64,000 nt of DNA from Pollutibacter sp044353505 (GCA_044353505.1 JBILBU010000007.1:1-64000); one strand, 5' to 3'; shown: positions 53,681-63,201, counted from the stretch's first letter. Translations and numbers: made by a program. The notes: generated by a model not told the origin, from the letters alone.

Positions 53681-55024
53681 ATGAAACGACTCTTCACGCT
53701 CATCACTATTTTGATAACCATCTCCCTAATCGGTATCATCATCATTCAATATTCCTGGTTAAAAAATATTATTTTAATCAGGCAAGATCAAGTGGTAGAC
53801 AGGGTAGAGATGGCAGAATTTGAAGTGGTTGAGGCATTGGTTGATGAAAAGCTGAAATCTGAGCCTTCGTTGCCTGTTGATGTTTTCCCCAAAGGCGCAA
53901 TGGATGAGCTGCTTAAAATTTTCGGTCCGGGAACTATCGCTGAACGGTTTTCTGTAGAGGATATCAATAAAAAATTTATAACAGCATTTGCTGCAAATGG
54001 ATTGAAAGGAGCACAGTTTCAATTTGCTGTATTGTCTAATCAAAATGATTTAGGTCCTGAACTTGCTTCCCCAGATTATATGAAATTTTATGAGGCCGGA
54101 CAACTGGATACGGCCGATTATGCTATTCATGTTTGGCCGCTCGTTTCATTGTCAGACAACGAAGCTGATATGTCTGCCCCACAAGAAAAACTGGTGATTG
54201 TATTGTATGATATGCAAAGCTTTGTATTTAAATCTGTTCGATGGACAATTATCGCAGTAGTCTTTTTTACACTCGTTATCATTGCAGCTTTTTATGTTAC
54301 GGTGCGAACCATCATCACACAGAAGAAACTCAGTGAAATGAAAACTGATTTCATCAACAACATGACGCATGAGTTGCGCACTCCGCTTGCAACCATCTCT
54401 ATCGCAGTAGATACCTTAAAGAACGAAAAAGTAATTGGCGATAAAGAAAAATTAATGGCCATTGGCCAGATCATAAAAGCGGAAAACCTGAGAATGAATA
54501 CACAGGTTGAGCAGATTCTTCAAGCGGCACAATTGGATGTGAGTCAGGTGTTGAAAGATAAGCAACCGCTTCATGTGCATGAAGTACTCATGAAGATTAA
54601 AGACAAGTTTACGCTGCAGACGGAAGAGAAGAATGCAGTATTAAATTTCGACCTGACAGCTGCCAAAGATCTTGTATCAGGACATCCTGTTCACTTTATA
54701 AATATGCTCAGCAACTTGATTGATAATTCATTAAAGTATTCTAAAGAAGATATTGATCCGGTCATTGATGTCCAAACACGCAATGTTAAAAATAAAATTG
54801 TCATCACCATCAAAGACAATGGAATTGGCATGAGCAGAGAAACAACCTCAAAGATTTTTGATAAGTTTTATCGTGCACATACCGGGAATATCCACAATGT
54901 GAAAGGGTTCGGACTCGGACTCAATTACACAAAGCAAATGGTAGAGGCGCACATGGGTACAATTGAAGTACAGAGCACGATTGGTGTGGGTACTACGTTT
55001 ACAGTATCTATACCCTTGGTCTAA
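53681..55024 (+). CDS. Sensor histidine kinase, RprX-like
   Basis: This is a 447-residue kinase with two spans (about residues 5-24 and 187-207) flanking a periplasmic sensor domain of about 160 residues. The HisKA box is THELRTPLATIS with His230, followed by NLIDNSLKYS, DNGIGMS and GFGLGLNYTKQMV. The ATG at 53681 gives a clean membrane-anchored start; a TTG 42 bases upstream is possible but less likely. No regulator is adjacent. The RprY-like regulator at 29.1 kb is a plausible partner. Its stop codon overlaps that of queA. Confidence 0.85.
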   Translation: MKRLFTLITILITISLIGIIIIQYSWLKNIILIRQDQVVDRVEMAEFEVVEALVDEKLKSEPSLPVDVFPKGAMDELLKIFGPGTIAERFSVEDINKKFITAFAANGLKGAQFQFAVLSNQNDLGPELASPDYMKFYEAGQLDTADYAIHVWPLVSLSDNEADMSAPQEKLVIVLYDMQSFVFKSVRWTIIAVVFFTLVIIAAFYVTVRTIITQKKLSEMKTDFINNMTHELRTPLATISIAVDTLKNEKVIGDKEKLMAIGQIIKAENLRMNTQVEQILQAAQLDVSQVLKDKQPLHVHEVLMKIKDKFTLQTEEKNAVLNFDLTAAKDLVSGHPVHFINMLSNLIDNSLKYSKEDIDPVIDVQTRNVKNKIVITIKDNGIGMSRETTSKIFDKFYRAHTGNIHNVKGFGLGLNYTKQMVEAHMGTIEVQSTIGVGTTFTVSIPLV

Positions 55025-56268
55025 TTATTTGCTTGATGCTGCATGAAGAGTAAGCATCCATCCCCATAGCTTAAAAATCGATAACCATTTTCAAGTGCAT
55101 TGGCATACATGTTTTTCCATGCGACTCCTACAATCGCTGCAATGATTAATAGTAGCGTAGATTGAGGTTGATGAAAGTTGGTAACCAGCGCCTCTGCTAC
55201 TCTGAATCTGTATCCGGGTGTTATGCATATTCCAGTATGTCCCTTTAGCACCATAAGCTGATGCTTTTTCATGTATGTCAGTAGTGACTGCATAACCTCA
55301 ACTCGAGATGGAACAGCTGTTTTGCTGAGCATGAGATGATCCCATTGCGAAAGATGAATCTGTCCTTGTTCGAATTCCTTGCCTCTTGCAATTTGAATAC
55401 CAATCCAAAAAATACTTTCTATTGTTCTTAAGGAAGTAGTGCCAACAGCAACAATTGTTTTATGTTCCACTGCCAAGCTCTCAATGAGTGCTCTGCTTAC
55501 TTCAATATACTCCTCATGCATGATGTGCTCGGCAATTGTTTGAGCACTTACTGGCTTGAATGTGCCGGCACCAACATGCAATGTGGTGAACTTTGTTTCG
55601 ATTTCTTTTTTGTGAAGCGACTTAAAAATCGCATCCGTGAAATGCAGTCCCGCTGTCGGTGCGGCAACTGACCCATCATGTTTGGCATATACTGTTTGAT
55701 AGCGAGCTTTGTCGCCAGCTATTACCTCTCTTTTGATGTAAGGAGGAAGCGGTATTTTTCCAGCAGCTTCAATCAGCTCGCTGAATATTAAGTTGTGATC
55801 ATCCCACTCAAAGTTGATCACACAATATTCATCACTGCGTGTTGCAATGTCTGCACTCAGTATAATTTCTTTATCACCGATATTCATTTGCAATTTCAGC
55901 GCCTCATCATTTTTCCATTTTTTTATACCGCCTACTAAACACTTCCAGCTGCTCTTGCGCTTGTCTGATAAGGCACTGTAGTTGCCATCTGCTGGTTCAA
56001 GTAAAAAAATCTCAATCACTGCACCAGTCTGCTTTGTGAAGTGAAGCCTTGCTGCAATCACCTTGGTGTTGTTGAATATCATCACGGCATGCGAAGGAAG
56101 ATGCGAGGCAATATTCAGATAGTAATCATGGCTTATCACTCCGTTGTTGCAGATCAGTAACCTTGATTGATCCCGCTCTTCAGTGGGCTGCACGGCAATC
56201 CTGTCCTGCGGCAGTTCGTAGTCGAACTCCTTGATATTAATCTGACTTATTTCGGGTTGTGATTTCAT
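55021..56268 (-). CDS. queA: S-adenosylmethionine:tRNA ribosyltransferase-isomerase
   Basis: QueA adds the ribosyl part of SAM to 7-aminomethyl-7-deazaguanine at the wobble position, making epoxyqueuosine. The 415-residue protein has FDYELPQDRIAVQPTEERDQSRLL at the N-terminus, and YAKHDGSVAAPTAGLHFT and LHVGAGTFKPV as the family blocks, with a C-terminal LVTNFHQPQSTLLLI. It is somewhat longer than the E. coli enzyme (about 355), which is usual in this phylum. It is convergent with the kinase gene and divergent from mraZ. Confidence 0.95.
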   Translation of the reverse strand: MKSQPEISQINIKEFDYELPQDRIAVQPTEERDQSRLLICNNGVISHDYYLNIASHLPSHAVMIFNNTKVIAARLHFTKQTGAVIEIFLLEPADGNYSALSDKRKSSWKCLVGGIKKWKNDEALKLQMNIGDKEIILSADIATRSDEYCVINFEWDDHNLIFSELIEAAGKIPLPPYIKREVIAGDKARYQTVYAKHDGSVAAPTAGLHFTDAIFKSLHKKEIETKFTTLHVGAGTFKPVSAQTIAEHIMHEEYIEVSRALIESLAVEHKTIVAVGTTSLRTIESIFWIGIQIARGKEFEQGQIHLSQWDHLMLSKTAVPSRVEVMQSLLTYMKKHQLMVLKGHTGICITPGYRFRVAEALVTNFHQPQSTLLLIIAAIVGVAWKNMYANALENGYRFLSYGDGCLLFMQHQANN

Positions 56269-56396
56269 TTGTTCACAGGTAATTCACAGTTTATTCACAT
56301 CAATTCAAGCTATACGCACATCCAATCAGGCATTTTCCGCTGTAACACAGTGCCACAAAGGATTTCAAGTGTGGAAAAATATAGAATCCGGAATCA

Positions 56397-56436
56397 GTGT
56401 ATGAAAGTGGGAAATTGTGTTATTTTGTGTCAATAA
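56397..56436 (+). promoter_or_regulatory. Probable MraZ operator: four GTG boxes at 10-base spacing
   Basis: GTGT, GTGG, GTGT and GTGT occur at 56397, 56407, 56417 and 56427, exactly one helical turn apart, with AT-rich 6-base spacers. The second reads AAAGTGG in context. MraZ is known to bind runs of TGGG- or AAAGTG-type direct repeats with about 10-base spacing upstream of its own gene. The array ends 27 bases before the mraZ ATG and includes TATTTTG, a near -7 element, so binding would block transcription. Confidence 0.6.
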
Positions 56437-56463
56437 ATGTTTATTTCTTTAAAGCATTCATAA

Positions 56464-56922
56464 ATGATCGGATTCATAGGCGAATATGAGGCTACTCTCG
56501 ATAGCAAAGGTAGGTTTCTTCTGCCGGCAGGCATAAAAAAACAGCTGCCGGAAGGGGAACAACCTGTGTTTGTTATTAACAGGGGGTTCGAGAAATGCCT
56601 GAGCATGTACCCGATGCAGAGCTGGAAGCCAATCTATGAAACGGTCAGTGGCTTGAATGACTTCGATCCGAAGGTGAGAGAGTTTAGGCGTTATTTTTTG
56701 AATGGGGCAATGCAGATTGAACTGGACAGTGCAGGAAGGATGCTCTTGCCAAAGAGTTTAATTGAACATGGCGGACTAGACAAAGACATCATTTTGGTGT
56801 CTGCCATGAATAAGATGGAAATATGGGACAAAAATAAGTATCAGCAGTTCTTTGAAACTTTTTCACCTGAATCTTTCAGCAGCCTGGCTGCAGAAGTGAT
56901 GGCAAAAAAAGACCAACAGTGA
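56464..56922 (+). CDS. mraZ: Transcriptional regulator MraZ
   Basis: MraZ is the AbrB-like ring-forming regulator at the head of the dcw cluster. The 152-residue protein has its two characteristic half-repeats, each with a DxxxR motif (TLDSKGRFLLP about residues 12-22, and ELDSAGRMLLP about 86-96). It represses its own operon in E. coli and activates or represses it in other bacteria. The ATG at 56464 follows a 195-base leader containing the probable operator. rsmH follows after 16 bases. Confidence 0.95.
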   Translation: MIGFIGEYEATLDSKGRFLLPAGIKKQLPEGEQPVFVINRGFEKCLSMYPMQSWKPIYETVSGLNDFDPKVREFRRYFLNGAMQIELDSAGRMLLPKSLIEHGGLDKDIILVSAMNKMEIWDKNKYQQFFETFSPESFSSLAAEVMAKKDQQ

Positions 56923-56938
56923 CCAAAAGTAATTAATT

Positions 56939-57886
56939 ATGCAGAACCAACAAACGGGGGATCATAGGGGGTCAGATCAACATCAGGCCTATCATATCCC
57001 GGTTCTGCTCAACGAGGCTGTCGATGCACTCGTAACGGATCCCTCAGGGATATACGTTGATTGTACTTTTGGCGGTGGTGGTCATGCAAGGGAAATATTG
57101 TCTAGGCTTAACGAAAAGGGCAGGCTTTTTGCATTTGATCAAGATGAGGATGCAAAGGCCAACCTGACTGCTGATACGCGCCTGACTTTTATCCCACACA
57201 ATTTTCGCCACTTACAAAGATTTCTCCGACTTCACAACGTTTCCAACGTAGATGGTATTCTCGCCGACCTCGGCGTGAGTAGTCACCAGTTCGATGAACC
57301 TGAAAGGGGTTTTTCCATTCGATTCGATGCGGCTCTTGATATGCGCATGGATCAATCCAATGGAATCACCGCCGCTGAATTTATTCATCGCTCTTCCGCT
57401 GAAGACCTGCAACTGGTTTTTCAGGAATATGGTGAGGTAACCAACTCCAAAACATTGGCAACCTTACTGGCTGATCATCACGGTCGCCCGCCAATCAAAA
57501 CCATCAAGGACCTTAAGGCTGTATGTGCTCCGGTTGTGAAGGGAAATCCAAACAAATATTTCGCACAAGTATTTCAAGCATTAAGAATTGCAGTGAATGA
57601 TGAATTGGGCGCGTTGAAAGATCTGCTAGAGCAATCAAGCGAAGTGCTGAAGCCTGGCGGACGGATGGTGGTGATCACCTTCCATAGCATAGAAGACAGA
57701 ATGGTGAAACAGTTTTTCAAATTGGGCAACGCGGCAACTCAAGAGGCTGACCCTGTTTATGGTACAAAAGGACAGTTGCCGTTTGTGCCGCTAAATAAAA
57801 AGCCGATTGAACCAACAGCGGAAGAGATAAAGAGAAACCCTAGGTCTAGGAGTGCGAGGATGAGAGTAGGTGAAATGCAGGTTTAA
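56939..57886 (+). CDS. rsmH: 16S rRNA (cytosine1402-N4)-methyltransferase
   Basis: RsmH (MraW) methylates N4 of C1402 in 16S rRNA. The 315-residue protein has HIPVLLNEAVDAL at the N-terminus, DCTFGGGGHAREIL (SAM site), the block DGILADLGVSSHQFDEPERGFS, and VITFHSIEDRMVKQFF near the end. The second gene of the dcw cluster in the usual order, it ends within a short 9-mer repeat array that separates it from the ftsL-like gene. Confidence 0.95.
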   Translation: MQNQQTGDHRGSDQHQAYHIPVLLNEAVDALVTDPSGIYVDCTFGGGGHAREILSRLNEKGRLFAFDQDEDAKANLTADTRLTFIPHNFRHLQRFLRLHNVSNVDGILADLGVSSHQFDEPERGFSIRFDAALDMRMDQSNGITAAEFIHRSSAEDLQLVFQEYGEVTNSKTLATLLADHHGRPPIKTIKDLKAVCAPVVKGNPNKYFAQVFQALRIAVNDELGALKDLLEQSSEVLKPGGRMVVITFHSIEDRMVKQFFKLGNAATQEADPVYGTKGQLPFVPLNKKPIEPTAEEIKRNPRSRSARMRVGEMQV

Positions 57887-57967
57887 GGGGTTTTATAAGA
57901 CGGGATTTAACTCATTAAATTCCTTCAACCGCTTAAACCCCTTCAACCGCTTAAACCCCTTAAACTA
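57882..57967. repeat. Short 9-mer array between rsmH and ftsL
   Basis: Units CTTCAACCG, CTTAAACCC, CTTCAACCG, CTTAAACCC and CTTAAACTA occupy about 57922-57966, the same unit family as the 8981-9411 array. The complementary sequence GTTTAAGGGG at 57882-57891 covers the rsmH stop codon and can pair with CCCCTTAAAC at 57956-57965. The array ends 7 bases before the next ATG, so a hairpin could reach the translation start of the ftsL-like gene. Confidence 0.85.
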
Positions 57968-57973
57968 AAAAAA

Positions 57974-58306
57974 ATGGCTAAACAAAAAATTGAACGTCGC
58001 GGATTTATCATCAGTCAAGTATGGCTGGTGAGGAATGTTCCATTTTTTTTATTTCTCTCTGCCTTAGCCGTTGTATACATCTATAATGGTCATCATGCAG
58101 AGAAGGCCATCAAAGACATTAATAAAACAACACGAGAAGTAAAAGATTTGCAATACGAATATAAAATGTTGAGGAGTGAATGGATGTTCATTACAAAACA
58201 ATCAGAAGTTGTAAAGGCAGTGGCGCCTGCAGGGATAAAGGAAATTCTTGAGCCTCCTTTTGCACTGGATACTATAAAGCAAGCTAACTCATCAACTACG
58301 AATTAA
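57974..58306 (+). CDS. FtsL-like cell division protein
   Basis: This is a 110-residue bitopic membrane protein: a short basic N-terminus, one span (about residues 22-39, FFLFLSALAVVYIYNG) and a periplasmic coiled coil (EKAIKDINKTTREVKDLQYEYKML). Position between rsmH and the penicillin-binding protein, length and topology match FtsL, although sequence conservation in this family is low. FtsL joins FtsB and FtsQ and activates septal wall synthesis. A 9-mer repeat array lies directly upstream. Confidence 0.8.
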   Translation: MAKQKIERRGFIISQVWLVRNVPFFLFLSALAVVYIYNGHHAEKAIKDINKTTREVKDLQYEYKMLRSEWMFITKQSEVVKAVAPAGIKEILEPPFALDTIKQANSSTTN

Positions 58307-58310
58307 ACAC

Positions 58311-60452
58311 TTGGATACAAAGAAGGACATATTATGGCGTAGTTATCTGGTCTATCTGGCGATGGCAATTTTTGGCATCTTTATTTTCGGCAAGGCCTTC
58401 TATATCCAACGTGCTGAAGGGGCATACTGGAAATCCTTGAGCGATAGCCTCCATTTGCAATACCGCGAACTTGATGCAGAACGTGGCACCATCTACAGCG
58501 AAGATGGTAGAATGCTCAGCAGCTCCATACCATTCTTTGACATCTATCTCGATTTTGGTGCGGAGGGTATTCAGGAGAAAAATGGTGCTCGTTTTAAAAA
58601 AGAACTTGACAGCTTATCCATTCATCTGTCAGACATCCTGAAGGATGCCACAGCTGCTGAATACAAAAGGGAGCTCGCAGGAGTATTCAAAAGACAAGAT
58701 AGATATTATCAGCTCCACAAGAATATTGATTTCAAACAATACCGTGCGTTCAGAAACATCAGTTTCATCAAAAAGAATAAAAATAAAAACGGATTCATCT
58801 TTATCGAAAAGGAAAAGCGGATGAACCCTTTTGGATTACTTGCCAATAGAACAATTGGACTATCTCGTGAGTATATGGATTCAAATGGAAATTTGGTGTA
58901 TAAGAATGTGGGACTTGAAAAAACATATGATAATCTGCTAAGGGGTGTAACAGGAAAAAGATTGGTGAGAAGAATTTCCGGTGGTGCCTTTGTTCCTGTC
59001 GAAGGATCGGAGATAGAACCAGAAAATGGAAAAGACATCATCACCACCATCGATATCAATATACAGGATGTTACTGAACAGGCACTGCTGAAGATGTTGA
59101 TCGATAATGAGGCATTGAACGGTACCTGCATCGTAATGGAAGTCAAAACTGGTAAGATCAAGGCAATTGCAAATTTAGGCAGACAGCCTGATGGCAATTA
59201 TACAGAAGATTTCAACTATGCCATCACAAGATCTGAGCCAGGATCTACATTCAAGCTCATGACCATGCTGGCTGCATTGGAAGATCAATACATCACACTC
59301 AACAGCAATGTGAATATTGAAGGTGGCAAATGGGCATTCGGTGGAAGAACAGTGTGGGATAGTGAAAGGCATAATCATACGGATGTCACTTTTCAACGTG
59401 CGTTTGAACTAAGTTCAAATGTTGGAATGGCTAAGCTGTCCACCACCTATTATTATAGCAACCCAAAGAAATTTATTGGTCATCTTGAAAAGCTACACCT
59501 GAACCGTCCGTCTGGAATTGATCTTCTAGGAGAGTCTACTCCAATCATCCCCAATCCTTCTGGCCGCAACTGGAGCAATGTTACCCTGCCTTGGATGAGC
59601 TTTGGTTATAACCTTGCCATTAGTCCACTTCAAACACTGATGGTATACAATGCAGTAGCCAACAATGGCAAGTTGATGAAGCCCTATTTGGTGAATGCAG
59701 TGATGAAAGATGGACAAAAAATTAAGGAATTCAAACCAACAGTATTGGAGGATTCTATTTGTAGCGCACTAACCATTTCACAACTTCGTACCTGCCTCAA
59801 AGGAGTCGTGCTTTCAGGAACCGCAAAGAGTTTGCTCAATCCCTTTTATTCTCTGGCTGGAAAAACAGGAACTGCACAGGTTGCCAATGGCAACAGGGGT
59901 TATACAGATCATATTTATCAATCTTCTTTTGCAGGATATTTTCCTGCAGATAATCCAAAATACTCCTGCATCGTGGTGATTAAAAACAAACCCTTTGCAA
60001 AAAAATATTATGGTGGTCAAGTTGCTGGTCCGGTTTTCCGTGAAATAGCCAACAAACTATTTACCGTTGATCCTGATCTCTACAAAAGCTATAAGCATCC
60101 TGTGTATGCCGACAGCAGTGGGGCTGAATGGAGTGGGTCCAACAATGATTTCATCACCATTGCAAAATCTGTTGACTCTAAGTTGATTGATTCTGGTGGT
60201 AAAGGCGAATGGAGCAAGGTCAATGCGGGCAATAAAGTATTTGCTTCTGCAAAGTGGGCATTACAAGATACTACAATGCCAGATTTGAGGGGCTTTGGAT
60301 TGAGGGATGCACTTGAGCTGCTTGAGCAACAACAGCTGCAGGTGATTGCAACAGGTAAAGGGAAGGTAACAGCACAATCTATAGCAGCAGGCACGCCAGT
60401 TGCAAAAGGACAAACCGTGTATTTAAATCTTGGAAATATAAACAACCTATAA
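58311..60452 (+). CDS. ftsI: Septal penicillin-binding protein (FtsI type) with PASTA domain
   Basis: This is a transpeptidase of septal peptidoglycan synthesis, 713 residues. It has one N-terminal span (about 14-31), a dimerisation domain, then a transpeptidase domain with STFK in EPGSTFKLMT (catalytic Ser), SSN in ELSSNVGMAK, and KTG in AGKTGTAQV. A single C-terminal PASTA domain (about 640-710, MPDLRGFGLRDALELL) follows. The start is a TTG at 58311, 4 bases after the ftsL-like stop. The nearest ATG is out of frame. It is complete. Confidence 0.93.
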   Translation: MDTKKDILWRSYLVYLAMAIFGIFIFGKAFYIQRAEGAYWKSLSDSLHLQYRELDAERGTIYSEDGRMLSSSIPFFDIYLDFGAEGIQEKNGARFKKELDSLSIHLSDILKDATAAEYKRELAGVFKRQDRYYQLHKNIDFKQYRAFRNISFIKKNKNKNGFIFIEKEKRMNPFGLLANRTIGLSREYMDSNGNLVYKNVGLEKTYDNLLRGVTGKRLVRRISGGAFVPVEGSEIEPENGKDIITTIDINIQDVTEQALLKMLIDNEALNGTCIVMEVKTGKIKAIANLGRQPDGNYTEDFNYAITRSEPGSTFKLMTMLAALEDQYITLNSNVNIEGGKWAFGGRTVWDSERHNHTDVTFQRAFELSSNVGMAKLSTTYYYSNPKKFIGHLEKLHLNRPSGIDLLGESTPIIPNPSGRNWSNVTLPWMSFGYNLAISPLQTLMVYNAVANNGKLMKPYLVNAVMKDGQKIKEFKPTVLEDSICSALTISQLRTCLKGVVLSGTAKSLLNPFYSLAGKTGTAQVANGNRGYTDHIYQSSFAGYFPADNPKYSCIVVIKNKPFAKKYYGGQVAGPVFREIANKLFTVDPDLYKSYKHPVYADSSGAEWSGSNNDFITIAKSVDSKLIDSGGKGEWSKVNAGNKVFASAKWALQDTTMPDLRGFGLRDALELLEQQQLQVIATGKGKVTAQSIAAGTPVAKGQTVYLNLGNINNL

Positions 60453-60457
60453 TTAAT

Positions 60458-61924
60458 ATGATCTTGCTGCAAGACATACTATATAAAGTCAGAATCAAGT
60501 CCTTGGTCGGTCGCACCGATGTTGGTATTGCAAATATCCACATCGATTCTAGATTGATTGAAGCCAATGGTTGTTTCATTGCCATCAAAGGGGCAAGTCA
60601 AGACGGACATGAATTTATTTCCAGCGCAATTGCTAAAGGAGCCACGGCAGTGCTGTGTGAGCAAATGCCTGCTGAAACAGTTGATGGTGTAACCTATGTG
60701 CAAACTGAAAATGCCTCTATCGCTGCAGGCATTGTGACTCATGCTTTTTACGGAGAGCCTACGCAGCACTTAAAGCTAATTGGTGTTACCGGGACAAACG
60801 GAAAAACTACTGTAGCAACCTTGTTGTACAAGTTGTTTATGGCGATGAACATCTCCAGCGGATTAATCTCCACAGTAAATAATATGGTTGGTGAGGAAAT
60901 GATTGCCTCAACACATACTACCCCTGATGTAATCACCTTGAATGCATTGCTCAAAAAAATGATGGATGCTGGTTGTGAATATGCTTTCATGGAAGTGAGT
61001 AGTCATGCAATTCATCAACAGCGTATTTCCGGCTTGCAATTCTCCGGAGGCATCTTCACGAATATTTCTCATGATCATCTTGATTATCACAAAACATTTG
61101 ATGAGTACATCAGGGTTAAAAAATCATTCTTTGATGGTCTGAGTTCTACTGCATTTGCCATCTCAAACATGGATGATAGGAATGGTGCAGTGATGTTGCA
61201 AAACACCTCAGCAGATAAATTTTATTATAGTCTTCGTTCTGTGGCCGACTTCAAAGGACGCATTATCGATAACAGCCTTTCAGGATTGCAAATGTTGGTC
61301 AACGAACAAGATGTTCATTTCAGGTTGATTGGTGAATTCAATGCCTACAATCTTCTTGCAGTATATGCTGCTGCAATCTGTTTGGGTAAAGACAGGCTTG
61401 AGGTGCTGCAAGCCCTGAGCGCAATCACTGGTGCTGAAGGTCGTTTTGATTATATCGTTTCTGAACACAATAGCATTATCGGGATAGTTGACTACGCGCA
61501 TACTCCCGATGCATTGTTGAATGTATTGTCAACCATCAAGAAACTTCAGAAAGGTGGTGAGCAAGTAATCACTGTAGTTGGATGTGGCGGCGATCGGGAT
61601 ATTGCTAAGCGAAAACTAATGGGTCAGGCTGCTGCAGAGTTTAGCAACAGGGCCATTTTCACTTCAGACAATCCAAGAAGTGAAGACCCTGCAAAAATAT
61701 TGCGTGATATGGCAGAAGGGTTAACGCCAGCGTTGCAGCAAAAGGTGTTGACCATTGAAGACAGAAGGGAAGCCATTCGTGCAGCAGTGATGATGGCAAA
61801 GCATGAGGATATTATTCTTATCGCGGGCAAGGGTCACGAAAAGTATCAAGAGATAAAAGGGCAGCGAATTCCCTTTGATGATAAGCAAGTATTAACTCAG
61901 GCATTCAGGGAACTTAATAAATAA
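60458..61924 (+). CDS. murE: UDP-N-acetylmuramyl-tripeptide synthetase
   Basis: MurE adds the third residue to the peptidoglycan stem peptide. The 488-residue ligase has the ATP loop GVTGTNGKTTVATL (about 108-121), the HTTPD block, SSHAIHQQRI, the carbamylated-Lys region RVKKSFFD, and DNPRSEDP near residue 405. DNPR is the motif of enzymes that add meso-diaminopimelate rather than lysine. It follows ftsI by 5 bases. Confidence 0.96.
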   Translation: MILLQDILYKVRIKSLVGRTDVGIANIHIDSRLIEANGCFIAIKGASQDGHEFISSAIAKGATAVLCEQMPAETVDGVTYVQTENASIAAGIVTHAFYGEPTQHLKLIGVTGTNGKTTVATLLYKLFMAMNISSGLISTVNNMVGEEMIASTHTTPDVITLNALLKKMMDAGCEYAFMEVSSHAIHQQRISGLQFSGGIFTNISHDHLDYHKTFDEYIRVKKSFFDGLSSTAFAISNMDDRNGAVMLQNTSADKFYYSLRSVADFKGRIIDNSLSGLQMLVNEQDVHFRLIGEFNAYNLLAVYAAAICLGKDRLEVLQALSAITGAEGRFDYIVSEHNSIIGIVDYAHTPDALLNVLSTIKKLQKGGEQVITVVGCGGDRDIAKRKLMGQAAAEFSNRAIFTSDNPRSEDPAKILRDMAEGLTPALQQKVLTIEDRREAIRAAVMMAKHEDIILIAGKGHEKYQEIKGQRIPFDDKQVLTQAFRELNK

Positions 61925-61929
61925 AGAGC

Positions 61930-63201
61930 ATGTTGTATCAATTTTATCAATGGTTGCAAAGTGAGCACCTCCGGTTTCCTGGGATGGGGTTGTTTCAGTT
62001 CATCACCTTCAGGGCGATGCTGGCTGTATTGCTCTCTTTGTTTATCACCTTGGTATATGGTAAAACAATCATCCGCTTTTTACAAAAGCTTCAAGTAGGC
62101 GAAAGTGTAAGGGAATTGGGATTGGCGGGTGAGGAGCAAAAAAAAGGAACGCCAACCATGGGCGGTTTTATCATTTTGTTGGGCATCATCATCCCCACAT
62201 TGTTGTTTGCAAACCTTGATAAAGTGTATATCAAATTGCTGCTATTGAGTACGGTATGGCTGGGACTTGTTGGTTTTGTAGATGATTATCTGAAACTCCG
62301 TGCAAAGAAATTGTCTCAACAGCAGGGCGTGGTTTATAAAAAAGGAGATAAGGATGGACTCGCGGGATGGTTCAAGGTACTCGGACAAGTGGGGTTGGGT
62401 ATTATTATCAGCGCAACACTGTTGTTCAATGATAATGTACAGGTGATGAGAGAATATAAAGGCAAGGTAAAGCCTGCTGGTGCAACTGAAGTGAAGTATC
62501 AAGGTTCGGTTCGTTACTTCGTGAAAGCCAACGAGCCCATCACCACCATTCCTTTCATCAAAGACCATGAGTTCAACTATGCTAAACTTCTTCCTGCGCC
62601 ACTAAGGGAATATGCTTGGATTCCATACATGATTATCATCATCTTCATCGTTACCGCTGTATCTAATGGGGCCAATATTACAGATGGTCTTGATGGATTG
62701 GCTACTGGAGTTTCTGCCATCATCGGAGCTTGCCTTGCGCTCTTCGCTTATGCGAGTGGCAACCTGATCCTTGCCGATTATCTAAATATCATGTACATCC
62801 CCAACCTTGGTGAGGTGTCGATATTTATTGCAGCCATGATTGGCGCATGCATTGGCTTCCTCTGGTACAATACCTATCCTGCGCAAGTTTTTATGGGCGA
62901 TACCGGAAGCCTTGCACTTGGAGGTATCATTGCAGCCTTGGCCATCATCGTAAGAAAAGAATTGTTGATTCCGATTTTTTGTGCAGTCTTCCTTATTGAA
63001 AACATGAGTGTGATGATTCAAGTTGGATATTTCAAATACACCAAAAAGAAATATGGTGAGGGCCGAAGGGTGTTTTTGATGAGTCCGCTTCATCATCATT
63101 ATCAAAAGAAGGGATATCATGAGAGCAAGATCGCCGTACGCTTTTGGATTGTAACTATACTATTCATTGTATTCGCCATCATGTCACTCAAAATTCGTTA
63201 A
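61930..63201 (+). CDS. mraY: Phospho-N-acetylmuramoyl-pentapeptide transferase
   Basis: MraY attaches phospho-MurNAc-pentapeptide to undecaprenyl phosphate, making lipid I. The 423-residue protein has about ten spans, the catalytic VDDYLKLR, NITDGLDGLATG, and MSPLHHHYQKKGY near the C-terminus. It is longer than E. coli MraY (360) because of an insertion of about 55 residues after the second cytoplasmic loop (VMREYKGKVK...TTIPFIKDHEF), usual in Bacteroidota. It lies 5 bases after murE. Confidence 0.96.
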   Translation: MLYQFYQWLQSEHLRFPGMGLFQFITFRAMLAVLLSLFITLVYGKTIIRFLQKLQVGESVRELGLAGEEQKKGTPTMGGFIILLGIIIPTLLFANLDKVYIKLLLLSTVWLGLVGFVDDYLKLRAKKLSQQQGVVYKKGDKDGLAGWFKVLGQVGLGIIISATLLFNDNVQVMREYKGKVKPAGATEVKYQGSVRYFVKANEPITTIPFIKDHEFNYAKLLPAPLREYAWIPYMIIIIFIVTAVSNGANITDGLDGLATGVSAIIGACLALFAYASGNLILADYLNIMYIPNLGEVSIFIAAMIGACIGFLWYNTYPAQVFMGDTGSLALGGIIAALAIIVRKELLIPIFCAVFLIENMSVMIQVGYFKYTKKKYGEGRRVFLMSPLHHHYQKKGYHESKIAVRFWIVTILFIVFAIMSLKIR

